DNA from: an uncultured Succiniclasticum sp. | GTDB lineage: Bacteria; Bacillota; Negativicutes; Acidaminococcales; Acidaminococcaceae | Assembly (NCBI GenBank): GCA_900544275.1 | Contig: UQUU01000004.1 | Coordinates: 143,530-207,529, forward strand | Length of the DNA: 64,000 nucleotides | Direction: 5' to 3' | Shown: positions 25,710 through 35,468 of the stretch, in pieces | Layout of the letters: every line of letters begins with the position of its first letter | Position numbering within the stretch: the stretch's first letter is position 1 | The notes under the pieces: model-generated | Database searches by the model: none | Told to the model about the DNA's origin: nothing | What the model saw: the letters and a program-made list of their open reading frames with translations, nothing else | Made by a program: the position numbers and the translations under genes

Positions 25710-26597
25710 CTATTTCCGCGGATGGGCTTTTTCATATACCGCCCGCAGACGCTTATTGGTCAGATGGGTGTAAATCTGCGTCGTCGATATATCCGCATGC
25801 CCCAACATTTCCTGTACGCTGCGCAGGTCCGCCCCGTTATCCAGCAAATGAGTCGCAAAAGAATGCCGCAGCATATGGGGAGACAGTTTTTTGCGGATCC
25901 CTGCCAGAGAACCATACCGGCGAATGATCTCCCACACTCTCTGCCGGGTGAGTCCGTGCCCTCCTAAGGCTAAAAACAAAATCCCCGGATCCGTCTGACC
26001 TTCCGTTAAAAAATTATTTCTCGCCTCTTCAAGGTAGCGCTGCAAGTACTCCACCGCCACGCTCCCCAAAGGCACGATCCGTTCTTTGGAACCCTTGCCG
26101 AACGCGATGACATACCGCAGGGCTAAGTTCACCCCCGCAATCTTTACCGTCACGGCCTCGGAGACCCGCATCCCGGTAGCATAAAGCATTTCCAGCAGCG
26201 CCCGGTCCCGTAAACCTTCCGCAGTAGAAAGGTCCGGCGCTTCCAATAAAGCTTTGACTTCCTGTTCGGTCAGCACTTTAGGCAGATGGACGCCCTTTGT
26301 GCCTGCTTCCACCGCCTCGGAAGGATCCGTTTCCAGGTAGTTTTCCGTAACCAGAAAACGATAAAACGCTTTAATCGCGGCCAGCTTGCGGGCAATGGTC
26401 GCAGCAGCCCGGCCCTGTAATTTCAGCCGGGTAATGTAGCTGATGATCTGCGCCCGCTGCACCGCGCACAACTGTGCCGGCTCAATGGCCAGCGCCCGGC
26501 AGAAGATCCGCAGGTCGCGCTCATAAGACAGCTGCGTATTGGAAGAAAGGCCCAGCTCTATTTGCAGATATTCTTTGAATAAAGCAAGATAGTCCAT
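25710..26597 (-). CDS. xerD: Tyrosine site-specific recombinase XerD
   Basis: Resolves chromosome dimers at dif. 295 residues: a SAM-like N-terminal domain and a catalytic domain with Arg144 (GMRVSEAV), Lys171 (GKGSKERI), His241 and Arg244 (HMLRH), His267 and Tyr276 (IYTH). Complete and chromosomal in setting (beside hfq), so a housekeeping XerD rather than a phage integrase. Confidence 0.93.
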   Translation of the reverse strand: MDYLALFKEYLQIELGLSSNTQLSYERDLRIFCRALAIEPAQLCAVQRAQIISYITRLKLQGRAAATIARKLAAIKAFYRFLVTENYLETDPSEAVEAGTKGVHLPKVLTEQEVKALLEAPDLSTAEGLRDRALLEMLYATGMRVSEAVTVKIAGVNLALRYVIAFGKGSKERIVPLGSVAVEYLQRYLEEARNNFLTEGQTDPGILFLALGGHGLTRQRVWEIIRRYGSLAGIRKKLSPHMLRHSFATHLLDNGADLRSVQEMLGHADISTTQIYTHLTNKRLRAVYEKAHPRK

Positions 26598-26624
26598 GTT
26601 TTCCTCCGCCCCTTAAAAAGAAAA

Positions 26625-26650
26625 ACAACGCCGAAGCGCCGTTTTTCAGA
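26625..26650 (-). terminator. Probable terminator after hfq
   Basis: AACGGCG CTT CGGCGTT type stem (one G-G mismatch) followed by GTTTTTCTTTTT in minus orientation. Confidence 0.5.
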
Positions 26651-26661
26651 AGATTTTTTCC

Positions 26662-26925
26662 TTACTCTTTTTTCTCCGTTTTTTCCGGCTGCATGATCGT
26701 AATATTGGAAACCGGGGAAATCGTAGAAATTGCATGTTTATATACCAACTGCTGTTTGCCCTCGTTTTCAATGATCACGGTAAAATTATCAAAACCGCGA
26801 ACCAGCCCGCGAATCTGGAAACCGTTTACCAGATAGATGACAACAGCCAGATTTTCCTTGCGCACATGGTTCAAAAAACTGTCCTGCAAATTCATCGTTG
26901 TCTTACTTGAAGTCGTATTATTCAT
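26662..26925 (-). CDS. hfq: RNA chaperone Hfq
   Basis: 87 residues with the Sm fold. Sm1 spans roughly residues 14-50 (FLNHVRKENLAVVIYLVNG) and the Sm2 motif YKHAI is at 62-66. Ten extra N-terminal residues precede the usual start; AAGGAG nine bases before the ATG at 26925 supports the longer form. Last gene of the mutS-mutL-miaA block, which is the classical order. Confidence 0.95.
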   Translation of the reverse strand: MNNTTSSKTTMNLQDSFLNHVRKENLAVVIYLVNGFQIRGLVRGFDNFTVIIENEGKQQLVYKHAISTISPVSNITIMQPEKTEKKE

Positions 26926-27004
26926 AGATCTTTACTCCTTAACTGGAACTGACTCTTATCCTCATTACAATGCAACATAAAACACAATATATAGTATAGT
27001 AATT

Positions 27005-27937
27005 CTACAACTTTTTGCTGTTTTCCACAAGGCGGGAAGCCATGTCTGCCACAATTTTTTCATAATTCAAGGACCGGTCGAGCAGGAACCAATGCACATA
27101 GGGCATCTGTTTATACCAGGTGATCTGCCGTTTGGCAAAATGACGGGTTCCCTTTTTTATGTGATCAATGGCGGCGGATAAATCGTAATCGCCTGCCAGA
27201 TACTCCGCCATTTGCCTGTAACCGAGACTTTTCATGGACAGGGCATCGGCCGGCACCCCGCTCGCCAAAAGACGGCGCACTTCCTGCTCCAATCCCTGCT
27301 GTACCATCTGATCGACCCGCCGGTTGATCCGTTCATATAAAAAAGACCGTTCCATCGACAACCCGAATACCGTCGCGTCATAGGCCAGTTCCGTTTCTTT
27401 TTCCCGGGAGACCGTTTCACCGGCCAAGGCCGTTTCCAACGCCCGCACCACCCGCCGCACATCATTGGGGTGCAGACGCTGTGCCGCGGCCGGGTCCAAA
27501 GCCTGCAAACGGGCATGCAGCGCCGCGGCGCCGTTGTCTTTGGCAAACTGTTCCAACTCCCGCCGCAAAGCCTGATTTTCCGGCACCGAACTGAACTGGT
27601 AATCTTCCAGCAAAGCCCGCAAATACAAGCCGGTCCCCCCCACTAAGATGGGAAGGCGTCCCCGGGCATTCACAACCTTTATGGCCGCTGCCGCCCGCTC
27701 TGTAAAATCTACCACACTGAACAGGGCATCCGGCGGCAGGATATCCACCAGATGATGGGGTACCAAAGCCAATTCCGACGCAGAAGGTTTGGCCGTTCCG
27801 ATATTCATCTGCCGATACACCAGCATACTGTCCCCGGAGATGATTTCCCCGTCCAGTTCTTGCGCCAGACGGATGCCACAGCGGCTTTTACCCGTAGCAG
27901 TAGGGCCTAAAATCACGACAAGTTTTTCTTTTTGCAA
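27005..27937 (-). CDS. miaA: tRNA dimethylallyltransferase
   Basis: Adds the isopentenyl group to A37 of tRNAs reading UNN codons; its product is the substrate of MiaB, encoded in the same block. P-loop GPTATGKS at 11-18, ISGDSMLVYRQMNIGTAKP and the IGGTGLYLRAL-like VGGTGLYLRALLEDY; 310 residues. Its start overlaps the end of the methyltransferase gene by 25 bases, so the two are coupled. Confidence 0.96.
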   Translation of the reverse strand: MQKEKLVVILGPTATGKSRCGIRLAQELDGEIISGDSMLVYRQMNIGTAKPSASELALVPHHLVDILPPDALFSVVDFTERAAAAIKVVNARGRLPILVGGTGLYLRALLEDYQFSSVPENQALRRELEQFAKDNGAAALHARLQALDPAAAQRLHPNDVRRVVRALETALAGETVSREKETELAYDATVFGLSMERSFLYERINRRVDQMVQQGLEQEVRRLLASGVPADALSMKSLGYRQMAEYLAGDYDLSAAIDHIKKGTRHFAKRQITWYKQMPYVHWFLLDRSLNYEKIVADMASRLVENSKKL

Positions 27938-28731
27938 AACGTATTCCTTTCCAAAATGCCAAAATGTACCGCACTGTACCGTGTGCCGACAAAATCCGTA
28001 CAGTCATATTCTTTTAAAATTTCTTCCGACCGTTCCTTAATCACGACTCGAGGCGCTACACGCAGGGCTTCTCTTACCGTTTCCGTCGAGAGCCTTTTTT
28101 CATACGCTAAAGGCCGCAGCGGCGCCATGGCCGAAGATTTTTTCACCGGTATGCGGAACATAGGGTCAAAATACACCACATCGAAACTGTCGTCCGGTTG
28201 CTCTTTCAGATAGCGGCCGGCTTCCGCCTGCACCACCCGGATACGGCGCAGATCTTTCGTTAATGCCGGAAATTTTCCCGGATAACTCCGGATTCCCCGA
28301 GAGGTAAGAAAATAGAGGAGCGGCGACGCTTCCAGTCCTACCACCAAGCCTGTTTCCCCCACCGCATGGGAAGCTAACAGGGCATCTGCCGCTAATCCCA
28401 GCGTGCAATCCAGAACCCGTTGCCCCGGAACGATCGCAAGGGCTTTCAGAAAATTATCCGCTTCCCCCCGCTGCACCACTCTTTGCCACCGTACCGTTCC
28501 CATACCCGGATGATAAAAAAACATACCTTCCGCTGTATAGACCCGAGGCCCCTGGCGGCTGGCGATCAACAACGCCTCGATATTATGTTCCCGCAGCATA
28601 TCGTCCAAAGACCCTTTTTCGTAACGCGGCAAATACGGTACCTGCAAATCCCGGGCCCAAAGACGGGCCTGTTCCGGCAAGTCGCCGCCGCCTTCCTTAC
28701 TGAAGGTCACTGCAAACTTCGTAGCAATCAT
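27913..28731 (-). CDS. SAM-dependent methyltransferase, RsmJ-like
   Basis: 272 residues. The SAM-binding motif VLDCTLGLAADALLAS lies near residue 107 and the catalytic region VVYFDPMFRIPVKKSSAMAP near 185. DPMF and the KKSS segment recall RsmJ (16S rRNA m2G1516 methyltransferase, DUF548). The family link is by motif only, so the rRNA target is inferred. Sits between mutL and miaA and overlaps miaA. Confidence 0.75.
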   Translation of the reverse strand: MIATKFAVTFSKEGGGDLPEQARLWARDLQVPYLPRYEKGSLDDMLREHNIEALLIASRQGPRVYTAEGMFFYHPGMGTVRWQRVVQRGEADNFLKALAIVPGQRVLDCTLGLAADALLASHAVGETGLVVGLEASPLLYFLTSRGIRSYPGKFPALTKDLRRIRVVQAEAGRYLKEQPDDSFDVVYFDPMFRIPVKKSSAMAPLRPLAYEKRLSTETVREALRVAPRVVIKERSEEILKEYDCTDFVGTRYSAVHFGILERNTFCKKKNLS

Positions 28732-28868
28732 TTTTCCGCCAATCCGTCTCCCTTATTCCCATCTGTTGCACTGCCCGATAAAAACCCTGCGCGAGGAATC
28801 ACAGGGCATAAGGTTTTACCTATTGCGAATGAAATTTTGTCGTTAATTTACATCTGCTACGCAAGAGG

Positions 28869-30917
28869 CTACCGGTCGTAAGGCTTTTCATCCTTTTTCG
28901 GCAAATCGAACCCGGTACGTTTAAACATTTTATAGAGCTCCTCACTGGTCACCGCGATCATACAGGGACGTCCGTGAGGACAGGTAAAGGGATGGGTCGT
29001 GTTGCACAGCTCCACGATCAGCTGCCGCATCTGCCGCATATTTAAGATCTCTCCCGCTTTAATGGCGGCGCGGCAGGCCGTCATATGCAGCACATCCTGC
29101 CGCAGTTCGCTGGCCTGAGGTTTACGATGTTCCTGCAGGTAAGCGGCGATTTCCCGAATATAGTCTTCCGCGTCTTCGCTGCGAATATCGCTGGGCAGAC
29201 TGCCTACCCGCACCGAATTTTCGCCGGCGGCGGAAAGATCCACCCCCAGCTGATAAAAAGTTTCCCGATTGTGTTCCAGAAGATCCACTTCTTCCGGAGC
29301 CAGGGTTACATACAACGGCAGTAAAAGCTGCTGGGCCGGGATCTCATTATGATTCAGCACCAGCTTGTCGTATAAGATCCGCTCGTGAGCGGCATGCTGA
29401 TCGATGAGATACAGCGTATCCTCGGTCTGGGCAATAATAAAAGTTTTGTCGACCTGCCCAATGGGCCAGATCGTGTTTAAGGTAGCGTCGTCGCCGGACA
29501 ACTGCACAGATACGGAATGCTCCGATTCAAAGGATGCCTGCTCCTGCAAAAGCTGCCTTGTCTCACTCAAACTGTAGACCGGTTCTTTCGGCGCTTCTTC
29601 CCCATAGACCGTACCGGGCGTTTTCCAGATCGCCCCCGTGTCACGGCGAGGAAACTCATCACGGCCGGTGAAAGAAGAGGGGGAAAGATCCTGATTTAAA
29701 TGCCCCTGACGGCCGACTTCCGCCCTGCCCCCAAACATGTCCTGCTGAGCAGCAGTTTCCCCACCTTCCGCTGTCGAAAAACCGATTGCCTCGGCCGCTC
29801 TTTGACCGGGCAGAGCAGCTCCGGTTGACGTGTCGTAACCCGCTTCCGCCCTTTGCAGGATTGCCTGCAGCTCCTGTTGATTGCGTTCTGTCGCCGGATC
29901 CTGCTTTTCCGCCTGCAGCGGTTTTGTCAACGCTTCCGCCAGCGCCCGATACACCGCTTTATAGACAGCACTTTCATCGCTGAATTTTACTTCGCTTTTC
30001 TGGGGATGGACGTTGACATCGATCATCCCCGGATCAATCTGAATATCCAATACGGCAAAGGCAAAGCCCCGTTTGGGGATCTGGGACTGATAGGCATGCT
30101 CGATGGCTTTGCTGATCATCAGATTGCCGATACTGCGCCCGTTGACCAGAATGGTCTGCCAGCCCCGATTGCCCTTCAGCAGCGTCGGTTTCCCGATAAA
30201 TCCTTTTACCGACACATTCGCAAAAACACCGTCAAGCCGAACGGGCAACAATTCCCCGGAGACCTGTTTCCCGTAAAGGGCGGTAATGGTATCTTTCAAA
30301 TCCCCCAGTCCGGGGGTAACTAATACTTCTTTATCATTCTGAGTCAGCTTAAACCGCACATCCGGACGAGCCAGGGCGATCTTGGTCAGCATATCGGTAA
30401 TATAACGGCCTTCCGTCGCCACCGTTTTCAAAAACTTCCGCCGGGCCGGCACATTATAAAACAAATCTTTTACAATGATCGTCGTCCCCAAAGGAGCCCC
30501 TGTCTGGATACATTCTTCTTCCTGACCGCCGCTGACTTTAAGAGAGGTACCCAACTCACTGCCTTCCGTCCGCGTCAGCATCTCAAAATGGGAAACGGAA
30601 GCGATACTGGGCAGCGCTTCGCCCCGAAACCCCAGCGTATGCAGGCAATGCAGGTCCTCTGCTGCCCGTATCTTACTGGTCGCATGACGTTTCAGAGCCA
30701 TACGGGCATTCGCCTCACTCATGCCGCTGCCATTATCCGCTACGCGGATATATTCCGTACCCCCTTCAAAAATCACGACTTCTATGCTGTCTGCCCCTGC
30801 ATCCAGGGCATTTTCTACCAATTCTTTGACCACGGAAGCCGGTTTTTCCACCACTTCTCCCGCCGCGATCTGATTCGAGGTCGTAGTATCCAGTAAACGA
30901 ACATCCTGTGCCGTCAT
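28869..30917 (-). CDS. mutL: DNA mismatch repair protein MutL
   Basis: 682 residues. The N-terminal GHKL ATPase has NQIAAGEVVEKPASVVKELVENALDAG, DNGSGM and the GFRGEALPSIASV loop. The C-terminal domain carries DQHAAHERILYDKL plus ACRAAIKAGE and CPHGRP, the metal-binding endonuclease motifs of MutL in bacteria without MutH. The start overlaps the mutS stop by four bases (ATGA). Confidence 0.97.
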   Translation of the reverse strand: MTAQDVRLLDTTTSNQIAAGEVVEKPASVVKELVENALDAGADSIEVVIFEGGTEYIRVADNGSGMSEANARMALKRHATSKIRAAEDLHCLHTLGFRGEALPSIASVSHFEMLTRTEGSELGTSLKVSGGQEEECIQTGAPLGTTIIVKDLFYNVPARRKFLKTVATEGRYITDMLTKIALARPDVRFKLTQNDKEVLVTPGLGDLKDTITALYGKQVSGELLPVRLDGVFANVSVKGFIGKPTLLKGNRGWQTILVNGRSIGNLMISKAIEHAYQSQIPKRGFAFAVLDIQIDPGMIDVNVHPQKSEVKFSDESAVYKAVYRALAEALTKPLQAEKQDPATERNQQELQAILQRAEAGYDTSTGAALPGQRAAEAIGFSTAEGGETAAQQDMFGGRAEVGRQGHLNQDLSPSSFTGRDEFPRRDTGAIWKTPGTVYGEEAPKEPVYSLSETRQLLQEQASFESEHSVSVQLSGDDATLNTIWPIGQVDKTFIIAQTEDTLYLIDQHAAHERILYDKLVLNHNEIPAQQLLLPLYVTLAPEEVDLLEHNRETFYQLGVDLSAAGENSVRVGSLPSDIRSEDAEDYIREIAAYLQEHRKPQASELRQDVLHMTACRAAIKAGEILNMRQMRQLIVELCNTTHPFTCPHGRPCMIAVTSEELYKMFKRTGFDLPKKDEKPYDR

Positions 30918-33514
30918 CCGAGTTCCCCGCTTTCTTTTTTAGCCTCCTGTTGCAGTTTATAAAGGGCGTTCAGCGCTTCGATGGGCGTCATGCTCATCAC
31001 ATCAAGTTGCAGCAACTCGCTTTGCAAAGCGCTGGTAAATAAAGAACCCATCATATCCGCCGGTTCCGCCTTTTTTTCCGGCTGCGCCGGGGCAGGCGCC
31101 CCCACTGCCATGCCTTTGCCCTGGTCATAGTCCCGCAGGATCTCATCCGCCCGGTCCACGACCTTTTTCGGCAGTCCTGCCAGGCGGGCCACATGAACGC
31201 CGTAGCTGCGATCTGTACCGCCCCGTATAATACGACGCAGGAACACAATGTCATTCCCCCGTTCCATGATCGCCACAGAATAGTTTTTGATTCCTTCCAA
31301 CACCTGTTCCATGCTGATCAGCTCGTGGTAATGGGTGGCAAACAACGTCTTCGCCTTTATTTTTGTCTGAATATATTCTATAATCGCCCGGGCGATGGAC
31401 ATCCCGTCATAGGTGCTGGTTCCCCGCCCTACTTCATCCAATACGATCAGCGAGTTTCGGGTGGCATATTTCAAAATCTGAGCCACCTCATTCATTTCCA
31501 CCATAAAAGTACTCTGACCGGTAGCCAGGTCATCGCTGGCCCCCACCCGGGTAAAAATACGGTCCACCGCACACAGATCAGCGCTCTGCGCCGGAATGAA
31601 ACTGCCCATCTGCGCCATCAGCACCAACAGCGCCACCTGCCTCATGTAAGTAGATTTACCCGCCATATTGGGGCCGGTAAGGATCACCATCCGCTCATCC
31701 GTATCATTCAGTGCCACATTATTCGGCACAAAGATCTCTTTGTCCAGTAAGCGCTCCACCACCGGATGGCGCCCATCCAATATCCGTATCTCCCCTTTAT
31801 CATTCAGAGCCGGACGGTGGTAATCATACTTAAACGCCGCCAGCGCCAGGCCGGCCAGTACATCCAACTGAGCCAAAGCCCGGGCGGTATCCTGAATCTC
31901 CGGAATATGAGCGCGGATCTTTTCCCGGATCGTATTGAAAAGATAATATTCCAGCGCTTCAATTTTTTCTTTCGCGCTCAAAATCTTATTTTCAAACTCT
32001 TTCAATTCCGGCACAATATACCGTTCCGCATTTACCAGCGTCTGTTTCCGGATGAAATCTGCCGGCACTTGCGACGTCTGCCCCTTGCTGACCTCAATAT
32101 AATAGCCAAAGACCTTGTTAAAGCCGACTTTCAGTGTTTTTATGCCGGTAGATTCTTTAATCTTCCGTTCAAAATTCGCCATCCATTGCGAATTATTGCG
32201 GGCAATATCATGAAGCTCGTCCAGTTCCAGATCATAGCCGTCCTTGATCATGCCCCCTTCCCGTACGGTAAAGGGCGGTTCATCCACGATAGCCGCATTC
32301 AGCGTGTCATAAATTTCACTGTGCAGATGGATCCGGTCTGTCAATTTGCGCAATAAACCGGCGCGGGCCGACTGCAGCTGCTCTTTCAATCGGGGCAACG
32401 CCCCCAGAGAAGCCCGCAAACTTACCATGTCACGAGCATTGGCGCTGCCTACCTCCAAACGGGATAAGATCCGTTCCAGATCAAATACTTCTTTTAAACA
32501 TTCCTGTAAACCATCCCGCAACGCAGGCTGATTAACCAGTTCTTCTACGGCGTCCTGCCGCTCCTCAATGCGCACCAGATCCACCAACGGGCACTCGATC
32601 CAGTTCCGCAGGCAACGGAACCCCATGGAAGTCGCTGTAAAATCCAGCACATCCAGCAACGTGCCTCTTTTACCGCCCTCCCTCATATTCTTAACCAGTT
32701 CCAGATTGCGGATCGCCGTCGCATCCAGATTCATAAACTGTTCCGTCGAAATACGATCCAGCCGATTGATCTGGGTCAGGTCCGCTTTCACCGTTTCATG
32801 CAAGTAAGTCAAAAGAACCTGTACCGCAGTGGCAACCAAAGGCTCCAGCTCAATTGAACCGAAATGCTGCGTTACATAATCGCCAATCCCCTCTTCCGGC
32901 TGGTAAAAAGAATACAGACAATCCGGTAATTTGCCTTTCAGCCACTCTTCCAGCCTGTCCCATTGTTCTATACCGCTATGTAATACAATTTCCGACGGCT
33001 GCAGACGGAAAAGCTGCTCTTCTACCGCCAAAAGCCGCTCGCTTCCGTTCGCCGTAAACCAGCGGCATTCTCCGGTAGAAACATCCGCCAGAACCAGACA
33101 TAACACGCCGTCATCTTCCCGCAGATAGACCAGATAGCGATTGCCGCCTTCCTCCAACAGCGATTCATTGAGCGCCGTACCGGGCGTGATAATTTTAATT
33201 ACTTCCCGCTTGACCAGCCCTTTAGCCAGCCTGGGGTCTTCCATCTGTTCGCAGATCGCCACCCGATAGCCTTTTTTTATCAATTTGGCCAGATAAGGCT
33301 CCACCGCATGATGCGGCACCCCACACATAGGGATCCGTTCTTCCAGTCCCCCGTCGCGCCCGGTCAGCGTCAGGCCCAACTCCCGAGACGCAGTTTTGGC
33401 ATCTTCAAAAAACATTTCATAAAAATCGCCCATACGATAAAACAGCAGTTCTTCCGGATATTTATTTTTAAACTCCATATATTGCTGCATCATGGGCGTC
33501 AACACATTCGCCAT
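30914..33514 (-). CDS. mutS: DNA mismatch recognition protein MutS
   Basis: 866 residues in standard domain order. The mismatch-reading loop has RMGDFYEMFFEDA (Phe-x-Glu), the ATPase has Walker A GPNMAGKSTYMRQ, and DEVGRGTSTYDGMSIA is the ABC-type signature/Walker B region. The C-terminal tail is present. GGAGG precedes the ATG. Placed between miaB (37 bases upstream) and mutL (overlapping). Confidence 0.98.
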   Translation of the reverse strand: MANVLTPMMQQYMEFKNKYPEELLFYRMGDFYEMFFEDAKTASRELGLTLTGRDGGLEERIPMCGVPHHAVEPYLAKLIKKGYRVAICEQMEDPRLAKGLVKREVIKIITPGTALNESLLEEGGNRYLVYLREDDGVLCLVLADVSTGECRWFTANGSERLLAVEEQLFRLQPSEIVLHSGIEQWDRLEEWLKGKLPDCLYSFYQPEEGIGDYVTQHFGSIELEPLVATAVQVLLTYLHETVKADLTQINRLDRISTEQFMNLDATAIRNLELVKNMREGGKRGTLLDVLDFTATSMGFRCLRNWIECPLVDLVRIEERQDAVEELVNQPALRDGLQECLKEVFDLERILSRLEVGSANARDMVSLRASLGALPRLKEQLQSARAGLLRKLTDRIHLHSEIYDTLNAAIVDEPPFTVREGGMIKDGYDLELDELHDIARNNSQWMANFERKIKESTGIKTLKVGFNKVFGYYIEVSKGQTSQVPADFIRKQTLVNAERYIVPELKEFENKILSAKEKIEALEYYLFNTIREKIRAHIPEIQDTARALAQLDVLAGLALAAFKYDYHRPALNDKGEIRILDGRHPVVERLLDKEIFVPNNVALNDTDERMVILTGPNMAGKSTYMRQVALLVLMAQMGSFIPAQSADLCAVDRIFTRVGASDDLATGQSTFMVEMNEVAQILKYATRNSLIVLDEVGRGTSTYDGMSIARAIIEYIQTKIKAKTLFATHYHELISMEQVLEGIKNYSVAIMERGNDIVFLRRIIRGGTDRSYGVHVARLAGLPKKVVDRADEILRDYDQGKGMAVGAPAPAQPEKKAEPADMMGSLFTSALQSELLQLDVMSMTPIEALNALYKLQQEAKKESGELG

Positions 33515-33550
33515 AATTTCCTCCGCTTTCCCAGGTTTTTCACGATTTCT

Positions 33551-34945
33551 TTACCAGACTCGCCGGCCTTTTAAAAGCCAGGTCTGCCCGCTTTCTATTT
33601 TTATCTGTACCAACTGCCCCGGACGGATTTCCGCCGCCTCTTGCTGCGGCCAGAGAACCAGCTTCCCCGTACGGGTACGACCGCTCCAGGTATCCGGATC
33701 TTTTTCTGTCGGCCCTTCCGCCATTACTTCCAGTGTTTCGCCCTCTAACCGTCGGTTAATACACAACGACCGGTTATTTTGCACCTGCATTAACGCTTCC
33801 AGACGGGCATGTTTGACGTCTTCCGGCACCTGATCATCCATACGGGCCGCCGGTGTACCGCTACGTTTGGAATAAATAAAGGTAAAGGCGGAATCAAACT
33901 TCGCCTCTTCCACCAGCTTACAGGTGGCGGAAAAATCTTCTTCCGTTTCACCCGGAAACCCCACGATGATATCGGTCGTAATGGAAGCCTTAGGGACATA
34001 CTTGCGTATCATCTGAATCAGTTCCAAAAACCGTTCTCCGGTATAACCCCGGTTCATGGCCTTTAAAATACGGTCGCTGCCGCTTTGTAACGCCACGTGA
34101 AAATGTTCGCACAAATGGGCGCCTTCCGCCACGGCCTTAATGACTTCTTCCGTCATATCACGGGGATGACTGCTCATAAAATGAATACGTTCCACACCGG
34201 GAACCTGATCTACCGCCCGCAACAATGCGGCAAAGGGCTCTTTGCGCAGCGCTTCATCCGAAATAAGCCCTGCCGCCGCAGTCACAGAGGTCAACTTTTC
34301 TTCTTCGTGATTGCGCAGAAAGTCCTTTCCGTAGGAATCCACATTCTGTCCCAATAACGTAATTTCGGTGTACCCTTCGGCCACCGCTGCCCGCACTTCT
34401 TCTAAAATATTAGCGATACTGCGGCTGCGTTCCCGTCCCCGCACATAAGGTACGATACAATAGGTACAAAAGTTATTGCAGCCATACATGATGGGAACCC
34501 AGGCGCTGAACCCGCTTTCTCTTACACGCTGTCCTTCAAACTCGCTGCTTTGCACTTCCAGACTGGTATACACGCCTTTACGATGCCCCTCCAGATAATC
34601 TCGGATCACATCCTTAAAAGAATTTACGTAAGACGTGCCTAATAATAAATCAATTTGAGGATATTTTTTCAGTAACGCTTCCCCATCCTTCTGAGCCATG
34701 CAGCCGGTCACACAAATAATCTGTCCCGGGTGCTGCGCTTTCACATGCTTCAATTCCCCAATTTTACCTAAGATTTTTAACTCGGCGCTTTCCCGGATGC
34801 AGCACGTGTTTACCACCACCACATCCGCCTGCCTTACATCTCCCGTGTAAGTATAATCCAACTCTTTCAACTGCCCTGCATAATGCTCCGCGTCACTTTC
34901 ATTCATCTGACAGCCATAATTCAACACATGGTAGAATTTCGCCAC
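33551..34945 (-). CDS. miaB: tRNA-2-methylthio-N6-dimethylallyladenosine synthase
   Basis: Radical-SAM methylthiotransferase acting on i6A37. 464 residues: the UPF0004 domain has cysteines in NYGCQMNES, NTCCIRES and VTGCMAQ (auxiliary cluster), the radical-SAM CxxxCxxC reads CNNFCTYCIVP, and a C-terminal TRAM domain follows. First gene of the miaB-mutS-mutL-methyltransferase-miaA-hfq series, with a good promoter upstream. Confidence 0.96.
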   Translation of the reverse strand: MAKFYHVLNYGCQMNESDAEHYAGQLKELDYTYTGDVRQADVVVVNTCCIRESAELKILGKIGELKHVKAQHPGQIICVTGCMAQKDGEALLKKYPQIDLLLGTSYVNSFKDVIRDYLEGHRKGVYTSLEVQSSEFEGQRVRESGFSAWVPIMYGCNNFCTYCIVPYVRGRERSRSIANILEEVRAAVAEGYTEITLLGQNVDSYGKDFLRNHEEEKLTSVTAAAGLISDEALRKEPFAALLRAVDQVPGVERIHFMSSHPRDMTEEVIKAVAEGAHLCEHFHVALQSGSDRILKAMNRGYTGERFLELIQMIRKYVPKASITTDIIVGFPGETEEDFSATCKLVEEAKFDSAFTFIYSKRSGTPAARMDDQVPEDVKHARLEALMQVQNNRSLCINRRLEGETLEVMAEGPTEKDPDTWSGRTRTGKLVLWPQQEAAEIRPGQLVQIKIESGQTWLLKGRRVW

Positions 34946-34999
34946 TTTTTATTCCTCCACTACTATATGTAGATATTTTTATAACTAATGTATCAGTAT

Positions 35000-35028
35000 A
35001 TTATAGCATTTTTATAGGATACGGGCAA
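35000..35028 (-). promoter_or_regulatory. Promoter of the miaB-mutSL-miaA-hfq block
   Basis: Minus strand TTGCCC (35023-35028), 17-base spacer, TATAAT (35000-35005). Confidence 0.7.
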
Positions 35029-35318
35029 ACTGAAACATATAGGTTTATCCCTCTATGCTTCAAAAGATCAAAAAGGGATTATAAAATGAACTGTAGTATA
35101 GTCATCCCTCTAACAGTTTTTTATTGTACAACCACACAATCTGTTCTAGAAGCGACCACAGGATTATTTTTGTACTCTAACAAAGCACCAAACCACTGCC
35201 GTCAGACAATCATAGTAGTAATTTGGTGTTTTATTTTACGTTACCTCTTTTCCTTTTCATTTATCTTTATGGAACAGAATCGCCTACTGCTTCCTGGCTG
35301 TGCTTTACCCCGAGTTCA

Positions 35319-35327
35319 TGGTATAAT
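35319..35327 (+). promoter_or_regulatory. Extended -10 promoter for the C_GCAxxG gene
   Basis: ATGGTATAAT region with TGGTATAAT (35319-35327) and no clear -35. The implied leader is about 135 bases and includes the direct repeats. Confidence 0.45.
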
Positions 35328-35400
35328 GAATAATAAATGATTCTCATATAATTCCTTATGCAAGCAGTTACTATCGGTTCTGACACAACAGATCCGGAAA

Positions 35401-35442
35401 AAATTTATTACAGATAAATTTATTACAGATACTATTACAGAT
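35401..35442. repeat. Direct repeats, 15-bp unit, in the leader of the C_GCAxxG gene
   Basis: AAATTTATTACAGAT at 35401-35415 and 35416-35430, then a shorter copy ACTATTACAGAT (35431-35442), ending 26 bases before the start codon. Confidence 0.9.
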
Positions 35443-35468
35443 AACAATTTAGCTAAGGAGGAATCATC

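Larger units (their letters stand above)
34946..35468. other. 523-base divergent intergenic region
   Basis: Separates miaB (minus) from the C_GCAxxG gene (plus). It holds the miaB promoter, an extended -10 promoter for the plus strand (35319-35327), a possible hairpin (CACCAAA 35186-35192 with TTTGGTG 35222-35228, followed by TTTTATTTT) and the 15-bp repeats at 35401-35442. An 84-codon plus-strand frame at 35086-35340 has no ribosome site and is not accepted as a gene. Confidence 0.6.

Noticed and set aside
25710..26597. Phage or integrative-element integrase
   Set aside because: Standard XerD length and housekeeping neighbours; no att repeats or mobile genes.
35086..35340. 84-codon plus-strand frame in the miaB/C_GCAxxG gap
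   Set aside because: No ribosome site, no domain, AT-rich composition unlike nearby genes.
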